Source: Bugula neritina (taxonomy: Eukaryota > Bryozoa > Gymnolaemata > Cheilostomatida > Bugulidae). From it: a stretch of 64,000 nucleotides of DNA. Below are positions 36,878-49,100 of the stretch, piece by piece (position 1 is the first letter of the stretch; each line of letters starts with the position of its first letter). The notes beneath the pieces are model-generated. The model searched no databases and was not told where the DNA came from. It worked only from the letters and a program-made list of their open reading frames with translations. The stretch covers positions 5,371,722 through 5,435,721 of the forward strand of contig OZ037766.1 of the NCBI GenBank assembly GCA_964035545.1. Direction: 5' to 3'. The position numbers and the translations under genes were made by a program.

Positions 36878-39828
36878 TCAATCTTCCTCCATTTTGGGAG
36901 CCAAGTAGTATCTGATGTGTCCAAGACCATCTCCAATCTTATACTCCACAACTACAATATTGAATGTGGGAGATAAATCCAATGAATATTCAATATCTGC
37001 ACAGCTGCTGCTATGAGTCAAGATGTATCTATTTCCTCAACAGTGAGACATGGATTTATACCTAGCAACGCATTACACCACTAATCCAGCAATAAAGGAG
37101 GGCTACATCTTTCTAAAATTATTTACTCTAAGATTAACGTAAAAAAACTGATTATCAGCCTATGAATTAAAATTAACTCAAGTGACACAGAGACCTGCAA
37201 ATCCTCACAGAATATAATTATGGTTAATTTGTGCACCTTGTTCTCATTAATATTTTAAAACTGAAGCATTCACTATTGTTTTTGTTTTCAAAAATATTAT
37301 TCCGATAGACTGCACCCAGCTGCTTAGAATAACTTAAAAAACTAGTTTTAGAGAGACAATAACTGCAAAATTGAACAACTTGCTAGTTAAATGCTTTACA
37401 AAAGATTTTTTTAACAACTTCAAATGACTAAAAATGGTTGCCTCCACTACATTAGACTAAATGCTACAACCTACATACATACACACAATAAAAACTGAGC
37501 GCGTCCTAATTTCTGTTTTCACATTTGAATTTTAAAATACAGTTCCATTACTATTTCTTGTATAACTACAGCAGTTTCACAACTGACCTAGGGGTGTGTC
37601 ATTGGATAGTGAAAGAGTGACTCTCTCGGACAAGGGTGCTGCTTTTGTAAAATGGTTGAGGTACTTGACAGCGAATGTGAGAGTGCAAGGGTCATTCAGG
37701 TCAATGGACACATCATTTCCATCATCACCAGCTCCGGTCTGTGAGAACTTCATGCTTGCTAAAAACAGAATACATTTACATGATTAATTCACAGCGGTGT
37801 CATTGTCATATAATCTGCAAGGAGATTTTCAGTTTCAAGCTTGAAGTTTTAGCAGCCGAACAGGGGCTATTGCACCCATTCACCAATGACTCTTATTCGA
37901 ATCAACTACAGCGGCCCTTCATGATAAAAAACTCATCAAACAATTAGTCAAATCAAGGAGTCAAGCTAATAGGAATTGAACTTGCACACATACCATTGCT
38001 ACTGTCGCCTTTCACTGAAAATTTCAACCCATCTTTGGTCACGCAAATAGTGACAGATTCGCCAAAGTTACTCAAATCTCGGCACACTCTGGAAAACTCG
38101 CTGGAAGGCATTTTCACAATTGCGCTGTATTCAGTTTCTGGGATACCAACTTGTTCAATGTCGATGTCTGTCAGTTTCATGGCAAATTCCGACATTCTGT
38201 AAACATGCAGCAAATCAGCACATCATTTAAATTCTACCACATCATGAAAAGTTGTCTCCTCTCAGAAATAATCATGGTAAGAGTTTTAGATTAAGAAAAT
38301 TTTAGCATCTACAGTAAAAAGTGTTTTAACACAACGCATTCTAATGGGTGTATAATTGAATCTCACATTTAATTATGATATTGCAGCATGAATATTACTA
38401 AACTTAGTTGTAAACTCAGAAATACTGATAATTTGAGCACTAGTGTCAGAAAACTGAATGCAATCCCATAATTAGTATCGAATATTTTGAAAACAAATAC
38501 TAAAATACAGATATCAAAACCTTACTAAATACTAGTGTAGTACTGAGAGATGGCGTGAAGACAAAGTGCCGATTTTCAAAAAATTGCTTTTTAAAATATA
38601 TAATTAGATTTCAATTGCCATCAGATTGCCTTGGTTTAGATTACCTAAACTGATGAATTACAACTACTGTAAAGAAAATGTATATACTCATTTGTAAGTC
38701 CAAAGTATTGAAAAAATTGAAAATTACTGCATGTGTTTTTATCTAAAACCAAGCTGTACACATTTGGGTCGTGTAAACTTTCTAGCACTAAGTTTCATAC
38801 TAGTCATATAAGCTTTTGCAAGAATTTCAGAGGAAAAAAGAAATTAGCAAATGTTAAAATGCTAGTATTGGTTATTCACAAAGCTGGTAATTCATTTTGA
38901 AAAACCTTTAAATCAAATTTTTAGAATGTTCATCAACAATTTGTTTAATTTTGAAGTTGTGCTACACTCTTACTCACCTGTCACCATTGGGAGATTCAAA
39001 AACCATATTCAGTACATCGCCATCATCTTCTGCTTTTAGTGTCATGACATCATTGTTAGCTGAACATTTGAGAATCTTTCCCATTCTGTAACACAAAATA
39101 TTAACAACTCTATTGAAGAAAGATCCAAAACTCAACAAAACCAAAAATTAGTTGGTTGTCCAGCAGTAGCCAGGGTTCTGCAATAGCCAAATGATTTACA
39201 CAAATTCCTTTATATTAAATTTAATACTTACTTTTAGGTTAATTATTAAATTTAAATTTAATATAATGATAATGTTGATGGGTTATTAAAGTGAATTACT
39301 ATTAGTATTAGTACTACTATTAGATTTAGTGATCCTTATGATTTAGGGGGTTCTAGTACTAGTAGTAGTAATAAAACCAAGTGAGCTACAAATTAACGCT
39401 ATTCTTAATAGAAAAAATTAATACTAATAGTTAAACTTAAACTAAAGTCAAACTTGATGAATCTTTGCCATCATGATTGTAATTGAATTTGATAAAATAA
39501 CATCAAGTTTTAGTTTAACTCTAAGTACAAGTAAAAGATTGAATAACAAACTTACAAAGTGAAACTGAGACTAAGAGGTTTAGAATGAGTTGAAGTTGGG
39601 AACTTACTGTTTACATTGAATACCCAAAGATAAGTTGCGGTCACATCTAAAAGGATCAAATGCTTCATTTCTTAAGCACATTGCTACTAGGGCAACGTGG
39701 GAGGAATCCATAGCTTGTAAGCTTATTCCTTTTGAAGAAATGTCAAACGATCCATCGTCTATCAGGGTTGTGATTGCATCCATCAACCTTTTCATAACAG
39801 TAGTATCACTCATTCGTGCCTCAAACAT
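36878..39828 (-). CDS. PCNA: PCNA, DNA polymerase sliding clamp, five exons
   Basis: Homotrimeric ring that tethers DNA polymerases delta and epsilon and many repair proteins to DNA. Exons on the minus strand: 39608-39828, 38978-39085, 37994-38196, 37588-37758, 36878-36951. They close into 258 residues (human 261). Start is the ATG of MFEARM, the invariant family start; an upstream in-frame ATG at 39858 is not used by the family. Seen: MDSSHVALV, the basic [13 protein letters not shown], the interdomain loop ... [18 protein letters not shown], the SUMO/ubiquitin region with Lys in [12 protein letters not shown], and LAPKMEED at the end, which binds PIP-box partners. For exon 5 the acceptor ATTGTAG at 36952 restores [11 protein letters not shown]; an upstream AG would add 14 unwanted residues. 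The exon 4 donor is GTCAGT. Confidence 0.97.
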
Positions 39829-39958
39829 TTTTGTAGTATTATGTATGTTTAAAGACAAAAAATAAAGCTAAAATAGTTTTTTATTTGTAAGAAATAAAAA
39901 CCGTGTGCAAAGAATTCGGAAAACAAAGCTACTGGAGCTGCTAGTAAAGTGCGTGATA

Positions 39959-39974
39959 TTCCCGGGAGCGGGAA
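39959..39974. promoter_or_regulatory. E2F-like site pair of the PCNA promoter
   Basis: TTCCCGGGAGCGGGAA: the right half read on the minus strand is TTCCCGC, the E2F core; the left half TTCCCGG differs by one base. E2F control of PCNA at G1/S is established in animals. It lies 131 bp upstream of the PCNA start codon. Confidence 0.6.
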
Positions 39975-40054
39975 CTGAATGTTTTTCTTATTGGTCAGCA
40001 AGATATCGCTTTATTGGCTGACTATGCGTATTACTACATTTAAACCGCATGCGC

Positions 40055-40069
40055 GTTGTCAACAGCAAC
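40055..40069 (+). promoter_or_regulatory. RFX X-box of DNAI1
   Basis: GTTGTC-AAC-AGCAAC matches RYYRYY-N(1-3)-RRNRAC, the X-box bound by RFX factors that switch on cilium genes. It lies 90 bp upstream of the DNAI1 start codon, within the usual range for ciliary X-boxes. Confidence 0.65.
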
Positions 40070-40158
40070 GTTACATGCTCTTATAGAAACTTGAAGAATA
40101 AAGTATAGTTTAAGCAATTTCAATTTGTCATATATCATTATATGTCAAGCTTTGCAAA

Positions 40159-43100
40159 ATGCCACCTAAAAGACAACAGAAGGTAAATTTAATAAGAATA
40201 TTTTCTTGCCCAAGTATTCCAATAGTTGCTAAAAATAAAATAGAAAAGTCGTTTATATGTTATTTCTTTAGTTTGAATTTATATTATTATTAGGCTTATG
40301 CTTTATGATCTGTCTTTAATGATTATCATCATTATGATTAATATTATCATTATCATTACAAATAATTTTGTTTTAGTTTTTAAAATGAAAATTAAAAATA
40401 AAATACAATTTTATGTTCTTTTTTTACTCTATAAGTATATAACTGTGTATTCAATTTATTATTGTACTTAAAATTTATTCTTTTCACCATAAGCATAGAT
40501 ACATTTATATAAATAATAATATGACTATCAACCATGTTTGGTGTACTAATATAGTAAAAGTAATGTTATGTAATAGACATAGTAATATTAATAGCCATTA
40601 TCAGTTATTGTTTATTCATTCTAATTCTATAATAGAGTTACATCAACATGATTAATTCATGAATAGTAACCTCATGGTAGTAATGCCATTTAATTTTATG
40701 TCAGCATGCTTTTGATCTTTCAACTGGGTGTTAGTATTTATTTAATTTTTTTGTAATTAACATTATGTTCCTGTACTTTAAGTACCAGAAAGAAACATCT
40801 GATATTGCTAGCAAATTTGCTTTTGGTGCCCAAATGAATTTAATTATGATATGTTGCAAATAAATTTATCTCAATGTTTTACAGGCACTTGCTGGAAAAG
40901 GAGGAAGAAATAGAAGGGTATAGTACTATAAAATATATTGCCATAAGCATAATAAAATGCTTTGTTACTAAAGAATATTGGAACTTATCAAATTTATACT
41001 TTGAAGAAGATATTTTATTATTAAATAACTTTTAATTGTTACCAAATTAAAGGTTGAGTTTTTAATTAAAAGCTATTACATGAATTTTTACAATGCCATC
41101 TGCTGCATGTTAAAATAAAATTCGTAAAGTACTTTTTTGCAATGAAATATCAATTTTTAATTATTTAGCTTTAGCATATTGTGTTTGATTAAAAAAGTTG
41201 CTAGATACATAATGTTGAGTATCAATTTTGAACTAGGATCCTAAAGGACCTTCTACGGCCGTATTTGAAAGCTTTGCGGTAAATTACAACAAGACTTGCA
41301 TTGATATATTATTTTAATATGAGACATATAATTTGTTATCACATATAGATAATGCAGCATACACTGAGTTTTATTATTTTGGTGTAATTTGCACTTTACA
41401 AACTAAGCTTTGGGCACTGTTAAATTTCTTGTAGTGTATGGTATGAAATATTTAAATCATATATGTTGCTTATTGCTCTGTCACCTTTATTTAGTGTCGA
41501 ATAGTTCACAACTAAAATAGTTATTCCCGGTTATATTTGCACTACTTTATTCTCTGCTTGTTTGTTGTATAATAAAGGAAGATGATGATTTAACTGAAGT
41601 TGGTGATCAAGATGAATGGTTAAATGCAAAAACCTTGGTAAAACCTGAAGATCAGCTCAACCTAACAGAAGTTGTAAGTTTTAATGTTTGTATGCTATGC
41701 TCACTTTTGCTTGCCTTTTGCCGCCATGGATGAGCGGCAGGTTTCTCCTAGTTTCATCAGCTTCTTCTATCTTACCAGTGTTGTATGTTATACTTAGGTT
41801 AAAGAGAGAGTTTCATTTGTATAAGAGAATCATGATGATGTAATTTGATTACAGGAACTGAAAGAGGAGATAACTCGAATTCTAACAGCCAACAACCCTC
41901 ATGCCCCCCAAAACATCGTAAGATACAGTTTCAAGGAGAACACCTACAAGCAGACGGCTCACGTGGATCAGTTAGCTGTGCATTTCTCTCTAGATGGTAA
42001 CTTACTTCACAAAGAGTCGGATGAGGCTAAAAGACAGCTGACTCGGCAAGGCATTGCTGAAGGTGGGGTGACAATTATGCTCATTTCAAACTTATAATGA
42101 AACCATTTACTAATTGCCAGTCATTGTTTTTATTCTTGTCATTTTATTAGTTATCTATTTTTCATTTTCCGCCCATGAATAATTAAGTAAGCTGCATGTG
42201 TGGAACAATACATTTAGGAAATTATATTGCACCTTCTGAAATATAATGTGACATTAATTTATAAATTAATTGTTTATAGCCTATTCATACTATGGTTCAG
42301 GTAAGACAACTTCACAGACATAATTGCTTGCACTTTTTTGTTAAAGAAAAGAAAACAACTCCAACAACTATGTTGTAGTTTGCAGTTAAATGCCATAATA
42401 TGGCAATATACTTATCGCATGCCATTGTTGTGTAGCCTGTGTTACTCTCACATAATTTAGGATGAACTAAGTCTATAATTTCTTTGCACGCGCAATTTTA
42501 TGTTTTGTAATCACAAATTGCATCATATGCCATTATTTATAAGTCATCTCTGGAGCTCATTTTTAATTTATTTACAATGACTCGGTTTTATCTGAACATT
42601 CTCTCTACTCTTCAAAAAAAAATATATTTATAAATTATAGTGTGAAAATGCAGAAATAATAATAGCGTGTTTATTATTAATTGTTGCTGGCTAAAATTTG
42701 ATTGGGTTATTTCTTAGCAAAATGTGTACAAGAGTGACTATTTATTTATAAACCAACTGTTTTGAGCATATTTCTACCTCTTTTTTTGTACTTAGAAAAT
42801 TATTTTTATCTCATTTTCTTAAAATTGCTATGTTGTCATCATATGATGTTTGTTTGTGAAATGCTGCCACTTATGAAGATCAATATTCTACTTGTGCAAG
42901 AAAAATCACGTGGAAATAAGTAGCATTCGGTGCATGTGTCCTCACATCTGTTTCACTGTACGGCAGCTCCAGCAGACGAAGATGCTGCCGAGGAGGAAGC
43001 TGAGAAGACGGATGAAGTGAAAGCAGAAGGAGACGAAAAAGGAGCCTCACCTGAACCAAAATCTGGGGGAGGAGCAAAAAAACTGACCAATCAGTTCAAC

Positions 43101-46100
43101 TACAGCGAAAGAGCTTCACAGACTTACAACAACCCTCATCGGGTGAGTGGGAGGGGGCGCGGTTGATACTTCCAACATACTTACTCTAGATTGTGCTAGA
43201 TTTTAGTCTAATATTTTCTGTACATTAAATTATTATTTTATATGGAGTCAGAAAGGATTGCTTTTCTTTCATAGCCAGTGCAATATTCATGTTTTTACAA
43301 TGGTTTAGGAGCGGGGCACTGCTACAGAGCCCCCACCTCGAGCCACTTTCTCAGCTAATGCCAGCCAGTGGGAAATATTTGATGCATACAAAGAGGATTT
43401 TGAACGCCAGGTATGTCTTGTGTGTCTATGGCCTCAAGCAGTGGTAGCTAGATAGTGAGCACTATGTATTATGTAACCTACGACATGGAAGTTTTCAAGT
43501 TGCAGTGATTCAAACTAACAAGTGTTTAGATTGGCACATTTTTTAAAAATATTTTCAAAAGAATAAATTTTAAAAACTTGCCAATATTGTTCATATGTTT
43601 TTTGGTGTGCTGATTGTTTGAAGGTTTGGCTAGCAGTAATACTATCACAGTTTGATATAACCAGTGTGTCAACATTGTGTGCTGCCGGTATTTGTTTGCT
43701 GTCGTTTTGTGCTGTGCTCATCACTAATTCACTCATTAACAGATGCTTAAAAAGATTGAGGAAGGTGGACTATCACGCGAGGAAAAACAAAAATTAGCTC
43801 TTGCGGTAATACTAAAGCTAATATAATATTACCCAATATGTTTTTGTGTTCAACTGATGATTTCCTTATGCTTTGTTTTTAGCCGAAGCTGAAAATACAA
43901 GTCAAGTATTACATTTTCAACATTTTTGACATGTAATCTATAGTAATTTTTTTATGTTTACTAGGCTCAACACTACTTCATTATCCTAGATTTTTAATAA
44001 AGATAATTTGGAAATTTTTAAACAAGTAAAAAGTTGGGTGAGTCACGCAGTCTGGTGTTATTCACAAGAGTGTATTGCTTTCAGGAAAGGAATAAAGAGA
44101 AAAAACTGCCTGGCAGAAAAGATGAGTCTAAAAACAAAAAGAAACTTACTTCTATTGATGGGCAGGTAATTTTTAAAAACAATACATTTCTTATGTGCCA
44201 GTATATACTGGTGTATTAATTTGTTGAAACTATTTCCATTTCTGCTTACCAGTAAAGTAATGAAAAGAATGTAATGTGTAAGATATGATAAAAGTATAAT
44301 ATGTTTGTCTTAAAGTGTTGAGAAGCATATGGTAAGTATATGCAGTTATTCTACTGCTTTATTTTTTTTTTGTTTCTACATAAAACTGATAATAACCATA
44401 GATATATGAGACTGCATAGCAAACCATATTTCTACCATGTGCCATGTAGGAATTTCGCTTTATTTGGATGTTATTGTCGTATTGTGCTTATCATGCAATA
44501 TGCTGCAGAATGATGATTTCAACCTGATTAGCAAGGCTGTTAAAGTGATAGAGAGAATGGTTAATCAGAATTCATTTGATGATGTAGCGCAAGGTAGTTC
44601 CCTTTTTTATCCCCTCCCATGCAGGCGCTTTAAATGGCTTGTTTTTAACATGGATGAATTGTGATGGGTGAAAATATAATAAAATGTCCTTTAAAAGTTT
44701 GCAAGAGTTTTGGAATAATGCAATTTTGTCAAATGAAGAACAAATAATGCTATCTAAAATTTATAGAAAGGGCATCTATCGCAATTCATTCAATGTTGGA
44801 GCAAGTGTAGTTCCTGCATTTAATGATATAGTGAACTAATATGTATACCAAATGAATGATGATATGTTATAGAGTGATAACCTGGGCTATATCAGCTCAG
44901 CTTCAAAGATTGTTGAAAGGATGATAAACCAAAACACATTTGATGATGTGTGTCAAGGTAGAATGTGTTGCTCAAATATTAAAAAAGATTTATGGCTTCT
45001 AAACAGTTACTATTTGATTCTAATGCTCATCTAATCTGAACAGAAACTCCCAGGCTACTAAGATTACAACAGGCAATTTTTGACTTTTTAGAGTTGTCTG
45101 CCCACACATACACTCATATTAATTATGTTGTCAATGTGCTCTAATTATCCTGGGAATTTCCAATATTAAAATGAATCATGTTTTGCATTAATAGCACAAC
45201 CACATATGTTTGTGCTTATATTTTAATTGCTGAGCAAAACATTAAATAAAACATAAACATAATACTACTATACAGGAAGTAAAAAAATTGCAATGCTGTG
45301 TGGCTCATGCTTTATTAACTAATATCTTGTTGATTGCTTTTTTAGCTGTTCTGTTATAATTTATGCCCACTTCTACAGACACTGAGTGCATACTGTAGAG
45401 TGGTGCAGAAATGTTTGTTCCATTTTTGGGCTTGTGACATACTTGGTATATCTGGGGTTTGAACTCATGACTTACATTGCTTACAGACAGCGTGTTATTC
45501 TGTGGCATCAATACTCTTTACACATTAATGCATGCTGTGGCAGGTAGACTTGTTAATTGGAGTGCTCTAATAACTTTTACTGTATGTATTACAAACAATG
45601 TACAGTATGTAAAACCAGGTAACGTGGCCATAGTATTTTGTACATTTATATCTAAGCTATTGAATATATATCCATGTATGATCACGCAAGTTTATAGTCG
45701 CTATCCCTGTGAGAAACCCCTGATAGAAAGGGTTTTTGTTAGAACGGGCTAAGGACATGTTCAAATGAGGCACAGGAGCAATTATGACTGGATGCTCTTC
45801 CTAACATCACCAATGGCCTTTGTCGGGGTTTGAACCCACAACTTCGTGTTCACAAAGCGAACGCTCTAACCCCTAGACCACGGCTGCTCCCTGAGTATAT
45901 CCATGTATATAATATCTTTATATATGGCAGCTACGTACTATTGTTATTGCATGCATTATATGTTGAACTGAAATAAACAAGTAGAATAATATGTCATAGA
46001 TTTCAAGTATTATGAAGATGTGTCGGATGAGTATAGAGATCAGGAGGGAACTCTGCTGCCCTTGTGGAAGTTTGCTTATGATAGATCTAAGAAGTTGGCT

Positions 46101-49100
46101 ATTACATCACTGTGCTGGAATCCTAAATACAGAGACCTCTTTGCAGTCTCTCACGGCTCATGTATGTACACAATATACGTCTGCTGTTGACATCATTTAT
46201 CTTCCTACTCTTCAACATGTATGAGAAGTTGTGCTCTCTTCATCACACTAATTTTTCTCTAATTCCTAAACTCAAAACTCTATATAACTTAATAGTTGAA
46301 ATAGGTTCTAAAGCATAAATTGAATATAATACATGATACATTATTTTATTTTGTGAGTTGTTAATTTTCATATTGAGTGACATGTACTCAAGTGAATTAA
46401 AGAACTTGAAAATTGTGACTAGACTGATATATAAGTAACTTAAGTAATATAAGATTAGCAGTTCACTTTGACATCATGAAAGTATATTCTTATTGAGTGA
46501 TTTTAATTTTCAGATGACTTCATGAAGCAGTCTAAAGGAATGATATGCTTCTACACACTGAAGAACCCTTCATTTCCTGAGTACACATTCCCGACAGAAT
46601 CGGGAGTTATGTGTCTTGACATACACCCGGAGCACCCGTATCTAGTAGCCGCCGGCTTTTATGATGGATCTGTTGGTGTCTTTAATGTGACTGAAGGAAA
46701 ATCGGTAGGTTTTCGTGGATGTCTATATTCTACTTTTACAAAATTTGTATGACAAGTCAAAGTTGTGTTCATTGTAACCATAGTAACCATAAGTTATGCA
46801 ACCATGTCTCACTCTACAGGTGGCACAGTACATGAGCACGGCAAAGAATGGCAAACACACCGACCCCGTCTGGCAAGTCAGGTGGCAGAAGAATGATCTA
46901 GATAATAATCTGAATTTCTATTCCGTATCCTCAGACGGCAGAATTGTGCAGTGGACTTTGGTCAAGGTAAAACAAGTTTTTAATTGTTTTGAAAGTATAA
47001 CTGACAATATCTTTGGGTTATTAAGTGCCTGGAGAAGTATAAAGACTTTATTGGTTACTATTTGATGGATATTATGTTGACATGTTGTGTTTTAGAATGA
47101 ACTACACTTCCACGACGTGATTCATCTTTCTCTAGCAGAAGGATCAAATGACAGTCCAGATGGAGGCCAACTATCAACACTTTGTGAGTTGTCACCCTTT
47201 TTTCTTGTCTATCCAACTATAACCTGCCAACAAAACTGGTTATTTCTCATTTATAGAACTTGTTTATTGTTTATTTCTTGTAAAATTATTTATTTAGGCT
47301 GTGGTACAACGTTCGATTTCCATCCACAAACAGACTACATGTTTCTTGTGGGAACAGAGGAGGGGAAAATACACAAGTGCTCTAAGGCTTACTCAACCCA
47401 GTTCTTAGATTCGATAGATGCCCATCACATGGCCGTTTACAAAGTGTCATGGAACAAGTTTCATCCCAAAATATTTATCACATGCAGCGCTGACTGGACT
47501 GTGAAAATTTGGGACCATACTGTCAAGTTAGTTGTATTTCTTAGCAATTTGTTCAATATTTAAATACTATTGGTACAGGTATTGTTTCTATATTAGCTCT
47601 AACGATGCTGTAGATTTCCCATCCCTAGTTGTTCAAGAAAGTGCATTTGGAAGGTAAATTGTTGCACTGGCTGCTAGTTTTAACTACCTAAAGTCTACTG
47701 GTGATGTTTGTAATTATTTATATACTAAAACAGAGATTCAAGTGTTAAACACATTGTTTTATTAAAATCATACACCCATTATGATAGGGTCGACCTAAAC
47801 TCATTTTGTTGAGATATAAACTTGCTCATCATATGTCAACAACGTTTTACCACATGATTGTAAACATTGCTGTTCTGTAGACACATCTTACTATGTTATG
47901 TAGACACATCTTACTATGTTCTGTAGACACATCTTACTATGTTCTGTAGAGACATCTTACTACGTTCTGTAGACACATCTTACTATGTTCTGTAGACAAA
48001 TCTTACTATGTTCTGTAGACACATCCTACTATGTTCTGTAGACACATCCTACTATGTTCTGTAGACACATCCTACTATGTTCTGTAGACACATCTTACTA
48101 TGTTCTGTAGAGATCCGATGTTCACATTTGACTTGAGTAGTTCTGTTGGAGATGTAGCCTGGGCTCCCTATTCAGCCACAGTGTTTGCTGCAGTAACAGC
48201 TGATGGGAAGGTAACTCCCACTTTCAGCTTAATAAAACTTTCTAAACATTACTCAATAAATAAATAATTTAGATACAAAAACAATATTGGCCTTTTTCTG
48301 TTTATATTTTAAGACGTTGTGTTTTGCTATTTTGCAATGTTCCATGCGAGATATATTCATCAGAAATCTCATGACATACAGCAATATTTTAGTAACACGA
48401 CTGACTATTATGTGGTTCATGTATAAAACATATTTTATACTTTGAACAGGTGTTTGTGTATGACTTAAACATCAACAAATATGAACCAATCTGTGAACAA
48501 TCGGTAGTGGCTAAAAAGAAGACTAAGCTCACACATATATCTTTCAACCCGTACCACCCCATCCTAATTGTTGGAGATGAGAGAGGCTATGTTACGAGTC
48601 TCAAGCTGTCACCTAACCTAAGGAAGTTGCCAAAGGTTTGTATATACAAATTATGTTATTTCAGCTTCACTTTTTAGCAATATATCGTTAACAATAATTT
48701 TTTTATTACAGTGCGCAATTTTGATTCAATGCTGTGTGTTTTAGAAAAGAATTTACTTAATTTTAGCTTAAAAACAAAATTAAGATGAAGAATAATGATT
48801 AACATTTAAAATGTAGCATTTTGTCAGTATTTTTATTAATATGAATGATGATGCAATTGGTTACATTTTCAGGCTCCCAAATCAATGATGGTACATTTTA
48901 TCACCTTATAAATGCTCATATTTTGAAACATTATTATTTTCATGTGTGCACTATAGTATTATATTGCATGAAGTTTTTAAATTTAGCAACATGCACCCGC
49001 CCCCTCAGTGAAAACTTGTCTCTGAAAAGCACTATTGTTTGGTTCAACAAGTTTAGGCCAACTCTAAAAATACCCCATATGATTAAGACTTTTCCAGTCA

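Larger units (their letters stand above)
39829..40158. promoter_or_regulatory. Bidirectional promoter between PCNA and DNAI1
   Basis: Only 330 bp separate the PCNA start codon (minus) from the DNAI1 start codon (plus). Within it, in order: an E2F-like pair at 39959-39974, two inverted CCAAT boxes (ATTGG) at 39990-39994 and 40013-40017, an NRF1-like CGCATGCGCG at 40046-40055, and an RFX X-box at 40055-40069. No TATA box is obvious. The E2F-like sites lie nearer PCNA and the X-box nearer DNAI1. Confidence 0.75.

Noticed and set aside
36952-36993. Apparent 14-residue insertion in PCNA before VVEYKIGDG
   Set aside because: It came from taking an upstream AG; the acceptor ATTGTAG gives the exact family sequence with no insertion.
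45840-45891. tRNA gene on the minus strand
   Set aside because: It is the head of SINE copy 1; the fold does not close as a tRNA and the body continues as in copy 2.
47881-48110. CRISPR-like repeat array
   Set aside because: Units are contiguous with no spacers, and the genome is animal.
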